NCBI GenBank assembly: GCA_964579245.1
Contig: CAZOFY010000019.1
Span: 1-34,384, forward strand
Reading direction: 5' to 3'
Length of the DNA stretch: 34,384 nucleotides
From: Firm-13 sp964579245
Lineage (GTDB): Bacteria; Bacillota; Clostridia; Saccharofermentanales; Saccharofermentanaceae
Shown here: one piece after another, positions 7,054-14,763 of the stretch
Layout of the letters: every line of letters begins with the position of its first letter
Numbering within the stretch: the first letter of the stretch is position 1
Notes under the pieces: model-generated
What the model was told of the DNA's origin: nothing
The model's database searches: none
Seen by the model: the letters and a program-made list of their open reading frames with translations, nothing else
Made by a program: the position numbers and the translations under genes

Positions 7054-8076
7054 ATGGCAAAGATTTGTTTTTACTGCGGGCGTGAATTGCGGAGAAGTGA
7101 AAAGTGTACCTGCCGCGATGGCGTGTCAGCGGCCTCAGCCGCCGCGCAGAGCTCAAGTGCGAGTGCCGCCGAGACTGCGAGTTCCTGCGGGAGTGCCGGT
7201 GCCTCCGGGAGAGCGGGCGCGAATCGCTCCCGGGCCACAGGATTTCAGGACAACGGGCGACGCGAGCAACGGGAAGAGACATTCCGGTCCGGCACTCCGG
7301 GCGGCAAGACGTCCGGAACCAGTGCTGCAGGCGGGGTTTTTCGAAAAATAAAGGATGCTTTCAGGGGGTTTTCCAACAGCATCACGCGACCGTCGCAGAC
7401 CGCACGGCCGATTCGTTCTTCAAAGTTGCAGACACTGCGCGACCAGATCAGGATTCTTTTCCCGACTTTCTCTGTCGTGATCAAGAGCATTTTAGAATAT
7501 ATCATTCATCCGGCAACGCGCATCAGAAGAGAGGCGCTTCGGCCCAAACGGCGATCCTCGATTCCTCTGATCCTTGCACTTTCCCTGTTGTCAGGAATTC
7601 TCGGCATGATGTTTACGCAAGCCGGGTCGCCGCTTTTTGACAGTATTATGCAGCTGATGCTTGGCTCAGACACCAGCCTTCTGTTTGTTCAGCCGGCACT
7701 TTCTATGATCGGCTTTTCGGTATTGACGTTGCTGTTGATACTTACGATGGCGATTTGCTTTTTTCTCGGCGCCTGGCTTTCGAAGCATCGTGTGACCTTT
7801 CGAAAGGTTCTGGATATTCTGTCCATTTCCTTTATTTACCTGATCATTATTGAGTCTGTTCTGTTGTTAGGCATGCTGTTGGGCAGTCGAGGCTCTCTTA
7901 CGATGGTCTTGTTCAGCTTCCTGCTCATGAGTGTCGCGCAATACATCGCTTTCCGTAACGCCCTTGCTCTGAAGGAAGACACGGCTTTTCTTCTGTTGAT
8001 TTTTGTCTACAGTTCCTGTTATGTGCTCTACCTCAGCATTTTGGATTTAGTCTCATTGATCATCGATCGAATCTAG
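7054..8076 (+). CDS. Membrane protein with N-terminal zinc ribbon and Yip1-like helical domain
   Basis: A 340-residue protein. It begins with a mini zinc ribbon CFYCGRELRRSEKCTC (Cys5, 8, 18, 20), followed by a long Ser/Ala/Gly/Arg-rich linker (about 25-105) that is likely disordered. The second half holds about five or six hydrophobic helices, with arrangement and length like Yip1-domain proteins common in Firmicutes. The role is unknown; such zinc-ribbon membrane proteins are often annotated only as hypothetical. The ATG at 7054 follows AAGGA closely and begins exactly at the zinc ribbon; an in-frame GTG at 7000 lacks a ribosome site. The gene is alone on the plus strand and converges on clpC. 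The N-terminal region is markedly GC-rich compared with the rest. Confidence 0.75.
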   Translation: MAKICFYCGRELRRSEKCTCRDGVSAASAAAQSSSASAAETASSCGSAGASGRAGANRSRATGFQDNGRREQREETFRSGTPGGKTSGTSAAGGVFRKIKDAFRGFSNSITRPSQTARPIRSSKLQTLRDQIRILFPTFSVVIKSILEYIIHPATRIRREALRPKRRSSIPLILALSLLSGILGMMFTQAGSPLFDSIMQLMLGSDTSLLFVQPALSMIGFSVLTLLLILTMAICFFLGAWLSKHRVTFRKVLDILSISFIYLIIIESVLLLGMLLGSRGSLTMVLFSFLLMSVAQYIAFRNALALKEDTAFLLLIFVYSSCYVLYLSILDLVSLIIDRI

Positions 8077-8096
8077 CTTCTTTTTACTGCTCGTGA

Positions 8097-8138
8097 AACG
8101 ACCGTCTCCTCCGACATTTGCCGGCTGAAACGGTCGTT
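8097..8138. other. Inverted repeat between two convergent genes
   Basis: AACGACCGT (8097-8105) pairs perfectly with ACGGTCGTT (8130-8138) around a 24-nt loop. It sits between the convergent stop codons of the zinc-ribbon membrane protein gene and clpC, where a shared terminator is expected. No U-run follows on either strand, so intrinsic termination is only possible, not shown. Confidence 0.45.
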
Positions 8139-8194
8139 ATCATTCTCATTGTGCATGCACCGGCGGTCATCCGACTAACGAAGATCAAATCCGG

Positions 8195-10852
8195 TCAAGT
8201 ATTCGTCGCGTTATTGCCTCTCTTTGATTTTATCGGTTTCTCGGCGGCGGAAATCAATTTCTTGCGAATGACAATTTTATCTTCCTCGGCATCGGCAATT
8301 GCAATGTCTCCACTCTCGACAACGCGGTCCAGAAGCGCTTCTGAGAACTTGTCTTCTAAAAAGGACTGTATGGTTCTCTTCAGTGGACGAGCTCCATACT
8401 GCGGGTCATAGCCCTTCTGCGCCAGCAACTCCTTCGCTGCCACGGTAAGCTCAAGGCCGATCCCCATATCCGAGATCCGCTTCGACAGAGAACCGATCAG
8501 AAGATCAACGATCTTCAGGATCGACGCCTTGTTGAGCATCCGGAAGAAGATGATCTCGTCCACACGGTTAATAAACTCCGGATTAAAGGCCTTCTTCAGC
8601 TCCTCAATGACGACTGCCTTCGCTTCATCATAAGATTTTCCCCCGTAAAGATGCTCGTCAGAGGCCTCGTCAATCGTAACAAAGCTCTTGCCTGTTTCTT
8701 CATCGACCCGGGCCTTAGGCACCGAGAAACCAATCTTTCTTCCCGCAGAGGTCGATAGCATGCGGGCTCCGATATTCGAAGTCATAATGATGATGGTGTT
8801 ACGGAAATCCACTGTCCTGCCCTGGCCGTCCGTCATTCGTCCGTCATCCAGGATCTGCAGCATCGCATTGAAGATTTCTGGGTGAGCTTTCTCGATCTCA
8901 TCGAAAAGAACGACTGAATATGGGCGACGACGAACCTTCTCCGTCAACTGTCCGCCTTCGTCGTAGCCGACATAGCCCGGAGGTGAGCCGATCAGCTTCG
9001 AGACATCATGTTTCTCCATATATTCCGACATGTCAACACGTATCAAGGAATTCTCGTTGCCGAACATGACCTCGGCCAGAGCACGTGCCAATTCTGTTTT
9101 GCCGACACCGGTGGTTCCCAGGAAAATGAACGATCCGGAAGGTCGCTTCGGATCCTTCAGTCCCAGGCGGCTTCTGCGAATAGCCTTCGCAATGGCGGTA
9201 ACTGCTTCGTCCTGACCAATAACACGCTTCTTGAGCTCATCTTCGAGGGTCTTAAGTCTCTCCGCATCGGATTCATTAATCTTTGCGACCGGTATGCCTG
9301 TCCAGCTTGCCACGATGTCCGCTATGTCATCGCCAGTCAGTTGCGTAGGAGTCGACTCCTTCTGCTTCTCGATCCGCGCGCGAAGGTCCCCGAGCTGCTT
9401 CTCCAGTTCGACTTCCTCGTCCCGCAGCTTCTGTGCCGTCTCAAAGTCCTGCTTCTCGACTGCCTCTGCCTTCATGCGGATGATCTCGTGGATACGCTCG
9501 CCAAGTTTCTTGTTTTCCGGCGACTCCTCGGATTTCTTCAGCCGCACGCGGGAGGCGGCCTCATCGATCAAATCGATAGCCTTATCGGGAAGGAAGCGGT
9601 CCGTGATGTACCTGCTGGAAAGAATGACGGCCGCGTCAATCGCCTCATCCGGTATCTTGATCTTATGGTGCTCTTCATACTTCTCGCGAATACCCTGCAA
9701 AATGAGAACCGCATCTGTCGTACTTGGTTCGTTGACCATCACCTGTTGGAAGCGGCGAGCCAACGCGGCGTCCTTCTCAACATGCTTCCTGTATTCATCA
9801 AGTGTCGTGGCTCCGATGATCTGAAGCTCTCCCTTGGACATCAGCGGCTTAAGAATGTTCGCGGCATCCATAGCGCCCTCTGCGTTTCCTGCTCCGATGA
9901 TGGTATGTAGCTCGTCGATAAAAAGGATTGTCTTCCCGGAAGCGCTCGCCTCCTCCAAGGATTTCTTCAATCTCTCCTCGAATTCTCCTCTGTACTTTGA
10001 CCCCGCAATCATGCCGGCAATATCCATTGAGACAAGCCGCTTGCCGCGAAGAATATCCGGTACATCGTCAGATACGAGTTGTTGGGCGAGACCTTCCGCT
10101 ATTGCCGTCTTGCCGACACCGGGTTCGCCGATTAAAACAGGGTTATTCTTCGTCCGCCTCGCAAGAATCTGCATGACGCGAGCTATCTCCTTTTCCCTGC
10201 CGATGATCGGGTCGAACTTTCCCTGAGCTGCCATGACTGTTAAATCTCTCGAATACTTGTCGAGCATCGACTGCTTGCCCTTCGGTCCACCCCGATGTGC
10301 CTGCCGTGATTCTTCCGAACCGTTCATGCCATCCTGCGATTCTTCCGACGCGTCAAACGAGTCCTCCTGACCAAGATTCACTTCCTCATCGGGCGTATTG
10401 TTCTGATTCTCCACCATGCTCATCAAAGCCTTGACAATCTCCTGCCCGGAAATTCCCAGTGATGTTGTGATCCGAAATCCGGTACACTGGCCGTCACGCA
10501 TGATGGCCATCAGAATATGCTCCGGCTCAATAATACTCTGTCTGACACGCTTCGCCAGGAATTCCGCAAGATATATGATTCGCTTCGTGCGATTCGTACA
10601 CATTGCGAAAAGGTCATTCGGATTCATCGGATTTTCTTCGAATGGCTGCGGTTCATGTCCGGCAATCTTTGCTATCTCGCGAATCACATCCTCCTTCTCC
10701 ATTCCAAAGTCACGAAGCACACGGCCCGCTACTCCCTCACTCTCAAGAAGCGCGAAAAGAAGCTCCTCCGTTCCGATGTAGTCAAGGCCGAAAGCAGCCG
10801 AGCAAAGGTATGCTCTGTATAATGTTTTGATTGCTCTTTCTGAAATATTCAT
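8195..10852 (-). CDS. clpC: ATP-dependent Clp protease ATP-binding subunit ClpC
   Basis: The 885-residue AAA+ unfoldase has the full ClpC layout: a duplicated Clp-N domain (1-145), an acidic linker, AAA-1 with Walker A GEPGVGKT (242-249) and Walker B ILFIDE, a central UVR-type coiled coil (MKAEAVEKQDFETAQKLRDE) and AAA-2 with GTTGVGKT and VVLFDEIEKAHPE. The IGF tripeptide in RKIGFSVP is the expected ClpP-docking loop. It unfolds McsB-marked and adaptor-delivered substrates for ClpP in the cytoplasm. It is slightly longer than Bacillus ClpC (about 810) through linker and AAA-2 insertions. AGGAGG precedes the ATG. It is the last gene of the ctsR operon, 28 bp after mcsB. Confidence 0.97.
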   Translation of the reverse strand: MNISERAIKTLYRAYLCSAAFGLDYIGTEELLFALLESEGVAGRVLRDFGMEKEDVIREIAKIAGHEPQPFEENPMNPNDLFAMCTNRTKRIIYLAEFLAKRVRQSIIEPEHILMAIMRDGQCTGFRITTSLGISGQEIVKALMSMVENQNNTPDEEVNLGQEDSFDASEESQDGMNGSEESRQAHRGGPKGKQSMLDKYSRDLTVMAAQGKFDPIIGREKEIARVMQILARRTKNNPVLIGEPGVGKTAIAEGLAQQLVSDDVPDILRGKRLVSMDIAGMIAGSKYRGEFEERLKKSLEEASASGKTILFIDELHTIIGAGNAEGAMDAANILKPLMSKGELQIIGATTLDEYRKHVEKDAALARRFQQVMVNEPSTTDAVLILQGIREKYEEHHKIKIPDEAIDAAVILSSRYITDRFLPDKAIDLIDEAASRVRLKKSEESPENKKLGERIHEIIRMKAEAVEKQDFETAQKLRDEEVELEKQLGDLRARIEKQKESTPTQLTGDDIADIVASWTGIPVAKINESDAERLKTLEDELKKRVIGQDEAVTAIAKAIRRSRLGLKDPKRPSGSFIFLGTTGVGKTELARALAEVMFGNENSLIRVDMSEYMEKHDVSKLIGSPPGYVGYDEGGQLTEKVRRRPYSVVLFDEIEKAHPEIFNAMLQILDDGRMTDGQGRTVDFRNTIIIMTSNIGARMLSTSAGRKIGFSVPKARVDEETGKSFVTIDEASDEHLYGGKSYDEAKAVVIEELKKAFNPEFINRVDEIIFFRMLNKASILKIVDLLIGSLSKRISDMGIGLELTVAAKELLAQKGYDPQYGARPLKRTIQSFLEDKFSEALLDRVVESGDIAIADAEEDKIVIRKKLISAAEKPIKSKRGNNATNT

Positions 10853-10880
10853 ATCTTCCTCCTGTTCTGTGTTCGTTCAC

Positions 10881-11969
10881 CTATGTCTTATCACGATTAT
10901 TATTTTTCTTGCTTGCTCGGCCGTTCTTCTTGGCGCCCTGGACATTCTGCGTCAGAATTTCACGAATCTTATCTGCCCTCTTAAGCTCTTGGATCCGCGG
11001 AGACAGGACCTCGCCGCTGTCCTTCTGAATACTGGCTGATCCGGTAAAAGCGGATAGGCTTGCCATTGTTTCCTCTGTCTGTTCCTTCAGTATCCCGAGA
11101 GAAATACCTAAGCGCAGATCACTGATCCGCTTCATCGCCTCAACCTCTGTCATCATCCGGGCGTAAAGCAGTTCACCATAAGACCGGTAGACACGATCAG
11201 CCACCTTGAGCGGATTATTCTCATAACTCTCCTGCCGAAGCTTGCGCTCAAGCTCCAGAACCTCCTGAACCATGCGCTCAAATCCGACAAGTATATCCGT
11301 CTCCGAAATCCCGAGAGTGATCTGATTCGATAACTGGTACAGATTGCCATCTGCCTGACTATGCTCGCCAAGATAACCTCGGACAGCAAAGCCGGATTGT
11401 GTCAGGCCGTCAATTAGAGGCTTGATCCGTCCGGATGTCGTCAGCGCCGGCAGATGTACCATAACGGAAACCCGGATGCCTGTCCCCGTGTTGGTCGGGC
11501 ACGCAGTAAGAAATCCATACTGGTCAGAGTACGCTATCGGCAACTCATCCTCGAGAACTTCCGCAATGTCTTGCGCTCTCTGAAAAGCCTTCTTCAAAGA
11601 AAATCCGGCTGTCATTACCTGGATCCGGATATGATCCTCTTCATTTATCATAATGCTAACCGATTCGTCACGTGATATACAGACGCTTCGCCCCTGTCCA
11701 CCCTTGGAAAGATCATCACTGATTAAGTGTTTCTCCACCAGAGATTGTCGGTCCGCCTCCGGAAGCAGCTCCATATGAAGAGTCACAAACTTCTCTCCTG
11801 TCTGACTCTCCATCTCTTCAACAGCCTTGTTGACGCGCTCACATACCTGCAGACTCTGCTTGGCATTCATCTTATATGGAAAAGGAAATTCTCTCAGGTT
11901 ACGAGCAAGTCTTACACGGCTCGAAAGCACGACATCCCAATCCGGACCCTTCGACAAATACCAGCTCAT
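10881..11969 (-). CDS. mcsB: Protein-arginine kinase McsB
   Basis: A 362-residue guanidino-kinase-fold enzyme that phosphorylates arginines on CtsR and on damaged proteins, marking them for ClpCP. Seen here: the N-terminal LSSRVRLARN loop (15-24), the acidic loop NEEDHIR (109-115), and the active-site CPTNTGTGIRVS starting at Cys157, all diagnostic of this family. The GYLGEHSQADGNLYQLSNQ segment matches the catalytic loop. The C-terminal tail is basic and lysine/asparagine-rich. Its start overlaps the mcsA stop codon by 4 bp (ATGA), implying translational coupling with its activator McsA. Confidence 0.97.
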   Translation of the reverse strand: MSWYLSKGPDWDVVLSSRVRLARNLREFPFPYKMNAKQSLQVCERVNKAVEEMESQTGEKFVTLHMELLPEADRQSLVEKHLISDDLSKGGQGRSVCISRDESVSIMINEEDHIRIQVMTAGFSLKKAFQRAQDIAEVLEDELPIAYSDQYGFLTACPTNTGTGIRVSVMVHLPALTTSGRIKPLIDGLTQSGFAVRGYLGEHSQADGNLYQLSNQITLGISETDILVGFERMVQEVLELERKLRQESYENNPLKVADRVYRSYGELLYARMMTEVEAMKRISDLRLGISLGILKEQTEETMASLSAFTGSASIQKDSGEVLSPRIQELKRADKIREILTQNVQGAKKNGRASKKNNNRDKT

Positions 11970-12664
11970 ACCTGATCACCATCCTTCTGCTTCATCAGCT
12001 TCGCGATCTCATCTCTAAGCTGTGCTGCCCGCAGATACTCCTCTGAGGCGACAGCAGCCTTCATCTGCTGTGTCATCTCGTCAAGCAGACTCTCTATATG
12101 CTTGCGTTCCAGTGCAGCAAGCTCCTCGGAGTCCGGATCCAGCTGATCTTCTTTGACCTGCCCTGAAACACCGGGATCCGCTATATTCTTGTCAGATTCA
12201 TCCATCGTCTTGGAAGACAGGGTCTTCTTCCTGCTCGCCGACCCTTCGTCCTTACAAGATATCGGCTTCTCTGAGATCTGATTCAGCTTGCGTCCAACAT
12301 GTTCCTTGCCCATCTGCGTCCGCAAAAAAACCGGATCCATCTTCCCTGAAAAAGCGTCATAACAATTAGCACAGCCGAGAAATCCTGTCTTCTTGAACTC
12401 ATTAAAGGTCATCCCGCAATGTTCGCAAGTATCCGGCTCAGACAGCCCGACCGGCTGATCTCCCATCCCAAAATCCGTAAAAATACTGCTCATCGCTGTA
12501 AACGGATTCGCTGTGTACTTCGATGATTTCTGAATATTTGGAATAGAAATTCCCAACTCCCTGGCACAAACATCACAGAGGTAAAATGTCTGCGGCTTCT
12601 TTCCGGAAATCTGTTGCATGATCTGAACATTCGCTTCGCGTTCCTTGCACCTCTGGCACTTCAT
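11966..12664 (-). CDS. mcsA: McsA, zinc-binding UVR-domain activator of McsB
   Basis: At 232 residues it is longer than Bacillus McsA (about 185). Two CxxC pairs form the first zinc site (Cys3, 6 and Cys30, 33), and a second four-cysteine site uses Cys80, 83, 98 and 101. A C-terminal UVR motif (about 183-228; LLDEMTQQMKAAVASEEYLR) ends the protein. Between the second zinc site and the UVR motif is a polar, Ser/Asp/Lys-rich linker of about 70 residues, which accounts for the extra length. McsA is the activator of McsB kinase and interacts with ClpC. Stop and start codons overlap those of mcsB and ctsR by 4 bp. An AGGAGG site lies just before the ATG. Confidence 0.95.
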   Translation of the reverse strand: MKCQRCKEREANVQIMQQISGKKPQTFYLCDVCARELGISIPNIQKSSKYTANPFTAMSSIFTDFGMGDQPVGLSEPDTCEHCGMTFNEFKKTGFLGCANCYDAFSGKMDPVFLRTQMGKEHVGRKLNQISEKPISCKDEGSASRKKTLSSKTMDESDKNIADPGVSGQVKEDQLDPDSEELAALERKHIESLLDEMTQQMKAAVASEEYLRAAQLRDEIAKLMKQKDGDQV

Positions 12665-13161
12665 TGCTCATATCCTCCTTGCGCTCCGGCTGAAAAATCA
12701 TCCGATATAATCAGGCTTATCATCATATTCTTGAAAATGTCCATACGGACTGTGGCTCGCTTATCCGGTTCTATTAAATATAGCGCCTTCTCCGACAAAG
12801 CTGCCTTCATCAAACTCATCTGACTCGGATTAATAACATCATAATCCAGAAAATTTCGAAGATAAACCTCTGCCTGTTGCTGTGACAAATCATCTCCAAG
12901 CGAATTGATCGTATGCATCAGATAGTCGGTCGTCGATACTCTCTTCACGCGTGCAATCCTGATCTCTCCTCCACCGCCACGCCGGCTCTCGACAATATAT
13001 CCCTGTCCATTCGTAAACCTGGTGGATAATACGTAGGTAATCTGCGAAGGAACACACTTGACTCGCTCTGCAAGAACACTTCTGCTTATAATGGCGTATC
13101 CGTCGTTATCATCGATCATTTGCTTGATCAAGCACTCGATTACATCACTCAGTCTGGCCAT
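12661..13161 (-). CDS. ctsR: Heat-shock repressor CtsR
   Basis: A 166-residue winged-helix repressor. The N-terminal MARLSDVIECLIKQMI opens as in other CtsR proteins, and the DNA-binding wing RRGGGGEIRI (60-69) is diagnostic; Arg61 corresponds to the wing arginine that McsB phosphorylates in Bacillus. CtsR represses its own operon and relieves repression on heat stress. I start it at 13161, not at the in-frame ATG at 13230, because the promoter's predicted transcription start lies at about 13230 and conserved sequence begins at MARLSD. Its operator overlaps that transcription start. It is first in the operon ctsR-mcsA-mcsB-clpC. Confidence 0.95.
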   Translation of the reverse strand: MARLSDVIECLIKQMIDDNDGYAIISRSVLAERVKCVPSQITYVLSTRFTNGQGYIVESRRGGGGEIRIARVKRVSTTDYLMHTINSLGDDLSQQQAEVYLRNFLDYDVINPSQMSLMKAALSEKALYLIEPDKRATVRMDIFKNMMISLIISDDFSAGAQGGYEQ

Positions 13162-13206
13162 AATCCTGCGTCCTTTCCAAATAACGAGACAAACACACGG
13201 TTTGTG

Positions 13207-13229
13207 TTTGACTTTGACTATCTTTGACA
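13207..13229 (-). promoter_or_regulatory. CtsR operator (heptad direct repeat plus extra half-site)
   Basis: Read on the minus strand, TGTCAAA-GAT-AGTCAAA (13229-13213) matches the CtsR consensus RGTCAAA-NAN-RGTCAAA at all but the first base. A third AGTCAAA (13213-13207) follows with a 1-bp overlap and no NAN spacer, so it is an extra half-site, not a second full box. The box starts at the predicted transcription start of the ctsR operon, as expected for autorepression. Confidence 0.85.
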
Positions 13230-13236
13230 TACCTTT

Positions 13237-13264
13237 ATTATAATCCCGAATCGAATCCTGTCAA
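13237..13264 (-). promoter_or_regulatory. Consensus SigA promoter of the ctsR-mcsA-mcsB-clpC operon
   Basis: Minus strand TTGACA (13264-13259), 16-bp spacer, TATAAT (13242-13237). Both hexamers are perfect. The predicted start, about 13230, is followed at once by the CtsR heptads, leaving a leader of about 69 nt before ctsR. Confidence 0.85.
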
Positions 13265-13280
13265 TATTGAAAAATGGTTT

Positions 13281-13320
13281 GAAAAAAGAGAAAAGGCTGC
13301 CTTCTTTTGAAAAGCAGCCC
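13281..13320 (-). terminator. Intrinsic terminator of the rpoB-rpoC-NlpC/P60 operon
   Basis: Minus strand GGCTGC (13319-13314) and GCAGCC (13300-13295) form a stem, followed by the T-rich run TTTTCTCTTTTTTC. It begins 24 bp after the NlpC/P60 stop codon and separates that operon from the ctsR promoter. Confidence 0.8.
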
Positions 13321-13343
13321 TAATGATCTCTGTTTATTTTGCC

Positions 13344-14741
13344 TCAGGCGATAATTCGTCGTATCGTAACGATCGGATACATATCCAGACTTCCATACTC
13401 GACCTGATCGCGTGTCGATGAAGCATGGATGACCTGCCCATTACCGACATAGATTCCAACGTGCTCGACAGAGTCGGCTGATCCTCGAATGTCCCAGCAA
13501 ATAATATCTCCAAGAGCGATCTCAGAGCGATCCACGCCGATTCCGCAGCTCTTCTGATCATTGGACTGATGGGGAAGCTCTATTCCGATCTGCCGATATG
13601 CATAAACAATCAACCCTGAGCAGTCGACCCCGTTACGAGACTCTCCTGCCCATTCATACTGAACTCCGAGCATGGAGATACAGATATTTACAATACTTTC
13701 TCCGTTGACACCGGTGATATCCGGCAGCGGTGCAGACCCGCCTCCTCCTCCGCCTGAGGGGCCTCCCGAAGATCCGCCTGACGGGTCTCTCTGCGGAACC
13801 GGAGTCGGTACAGGTGTCGGCGGCGGACTCTCCGTCGTGTAGGAAATATATACGTATCCCTCTGTTCCGTCCGTTGTCACAACACGATACCACTTTGCCG
13901 AAACCGCTGAACAATGAAGCGGCGTATCCATCGACAGTGTTCTCAGAATTTCTGATGCCGTGGAAGGCTCTGATCTCAGCTTCAGCTCGTCTGCATCTAC
14001 CCATACTGTTCGATCAATATCGATGAACAACATATTTTCCGTCAGATTGTCCTGCGGGATGTATCCCTCAATGCCGCTCTCGGTCCGGATCTTCGCCCAT
14101 GAATCACCGAGTCCGATCCGAAGGACCTCCTCGCCGCGATTAATCGTCGAAACCGTAACGGCATCCATCCGGGGCTCTTCCTTGATAATCGTATCCATTG
14201 TATTGATATAGACCGTTGTCTCGTCCGAAATAAACGTACTCGGGTCCAGAATCTCGATCGGCCGACCATCCTCATCCGTATGCTGAAGAATCGTAGCAGT
14301 GAGAAAATCATCATCCAACACAGCTTCCTTCGGTGCCGGCGTTGCTCCGTTGATGTACGTCGCGCTGACCGTCTGACCCTCTCCTATCTTGATCAATCCC
14401 GTAGATGTCGAGGGATCCGATGATGTTGTCGCATCTGTTTCTTCCTGGTTCGTGCCCTGTGGGTCCAACGGAAGTTCTTCGCCCTCTGGGGCATCCTCAA
14501 GTCCGTCTACGGAAGCTTGGTCCGAAGCTGAGGAAAGTGCCCATTGCTCCACGAGGATTTCTTCCTCGTTCGGATTATACGGAAAGGCCTGTGCATAGGC
14601 GCGCCCAACCAAAAAGTCAGCAGGCGTCCCCTGTCGAACTCCGACAGGCAATAATAATACAGGCAGCGCAACGATTGCACTTACCGCAATCGTTAACACT
14701 GCCATGTACTTGTTCTTTTTACAAATAAATCTTCTAGGCAT
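13344..14741 (-). CDS. Secreted NlpC/P60 peptidoglycan hydrolase with SH3b domains
   Basis: A 465-residue exported protein. A basic N-terminus and hydrophobic helix (13-35) form a signal sequence, with a possible cleavage site after AYA (50). A Ser/Thr/acidic region (60-120) follows, then two SH3b-like domains (about 190-235 and 245-303; WVDADELKLRSEPS marks the second), a Pro-rich then Gly/Ser-rich linker (305-337), and a C-terminal NlpC/P60 domain. Catalytic Cys374 is in GVDCSGLIVYAY, His427 in VEHVGIYVG, with His439 nearby. Such enzymes usually cut the gamma-D-Glu to diamino-acid bond of the stem peptide; SH3b domains bind the wall. It starts 22 bp after rpoC with GGAG upstream, and no promoter is visible in that gap. 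Confidence 0.93.
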   Translation of the reverse strand: MPRRFICKKNKYMAVLTIAVSAIVALPVLLLPVGVRQGTPADFLVGRAYAQAFPYNPNEEEILVEQWALSSASDQASVDGLEDAPEGEELPLDPQGTNQEETDATTSSDPSTSTGLIKIGEGQTVSATYINGATPAPKEAVLDDDFLTATILQHTDEDGRPIEILDPSTFISDETTVYINTMDTIIKEEPRMDAVTVSTINRGEEVLRIGLGDSWAKIRTESGIEGYIPQDNLTENMLFIDIDRTVWVDADELKLRSEPSTASEILRTLSMDTPLHCSAVSAKWYRVVTTDGTEGYVYISYTTESPPPTPVPTPVPQRDPSGGSSGGPSGGGGGGSAPLPDITGVNGESIVNICISMLGVQYEWAGESRNGVDCSGLIVYAYRQIGIELPHQSNDQKSCGIGVDRSEIALGDIICWDIRGSADSVEHVGIYVGNGQVIHASSTRDQVEYGSLDMYPIVTIRRIIA

Positions 14742-14763
14742 TCAGTCTCCGGTTCGAATCGGA

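Noticed and set aside
9008..9910. A 300-codon open frame on the plus strand inside clpC
   Set aside because: It lies wholly antisense to clear ClpC sequence, has no ribosome site, and its translation resembles no protein.
14749..14762. A sequence resembling a tRNA T-arm, CCGGTTCGAATCGG, between rpoC and the NlpC/P60 gene
   Set aside because: The gap is only 22 bp and there is no acceptor, D or anticodon arm around it, so it is chance similarity.
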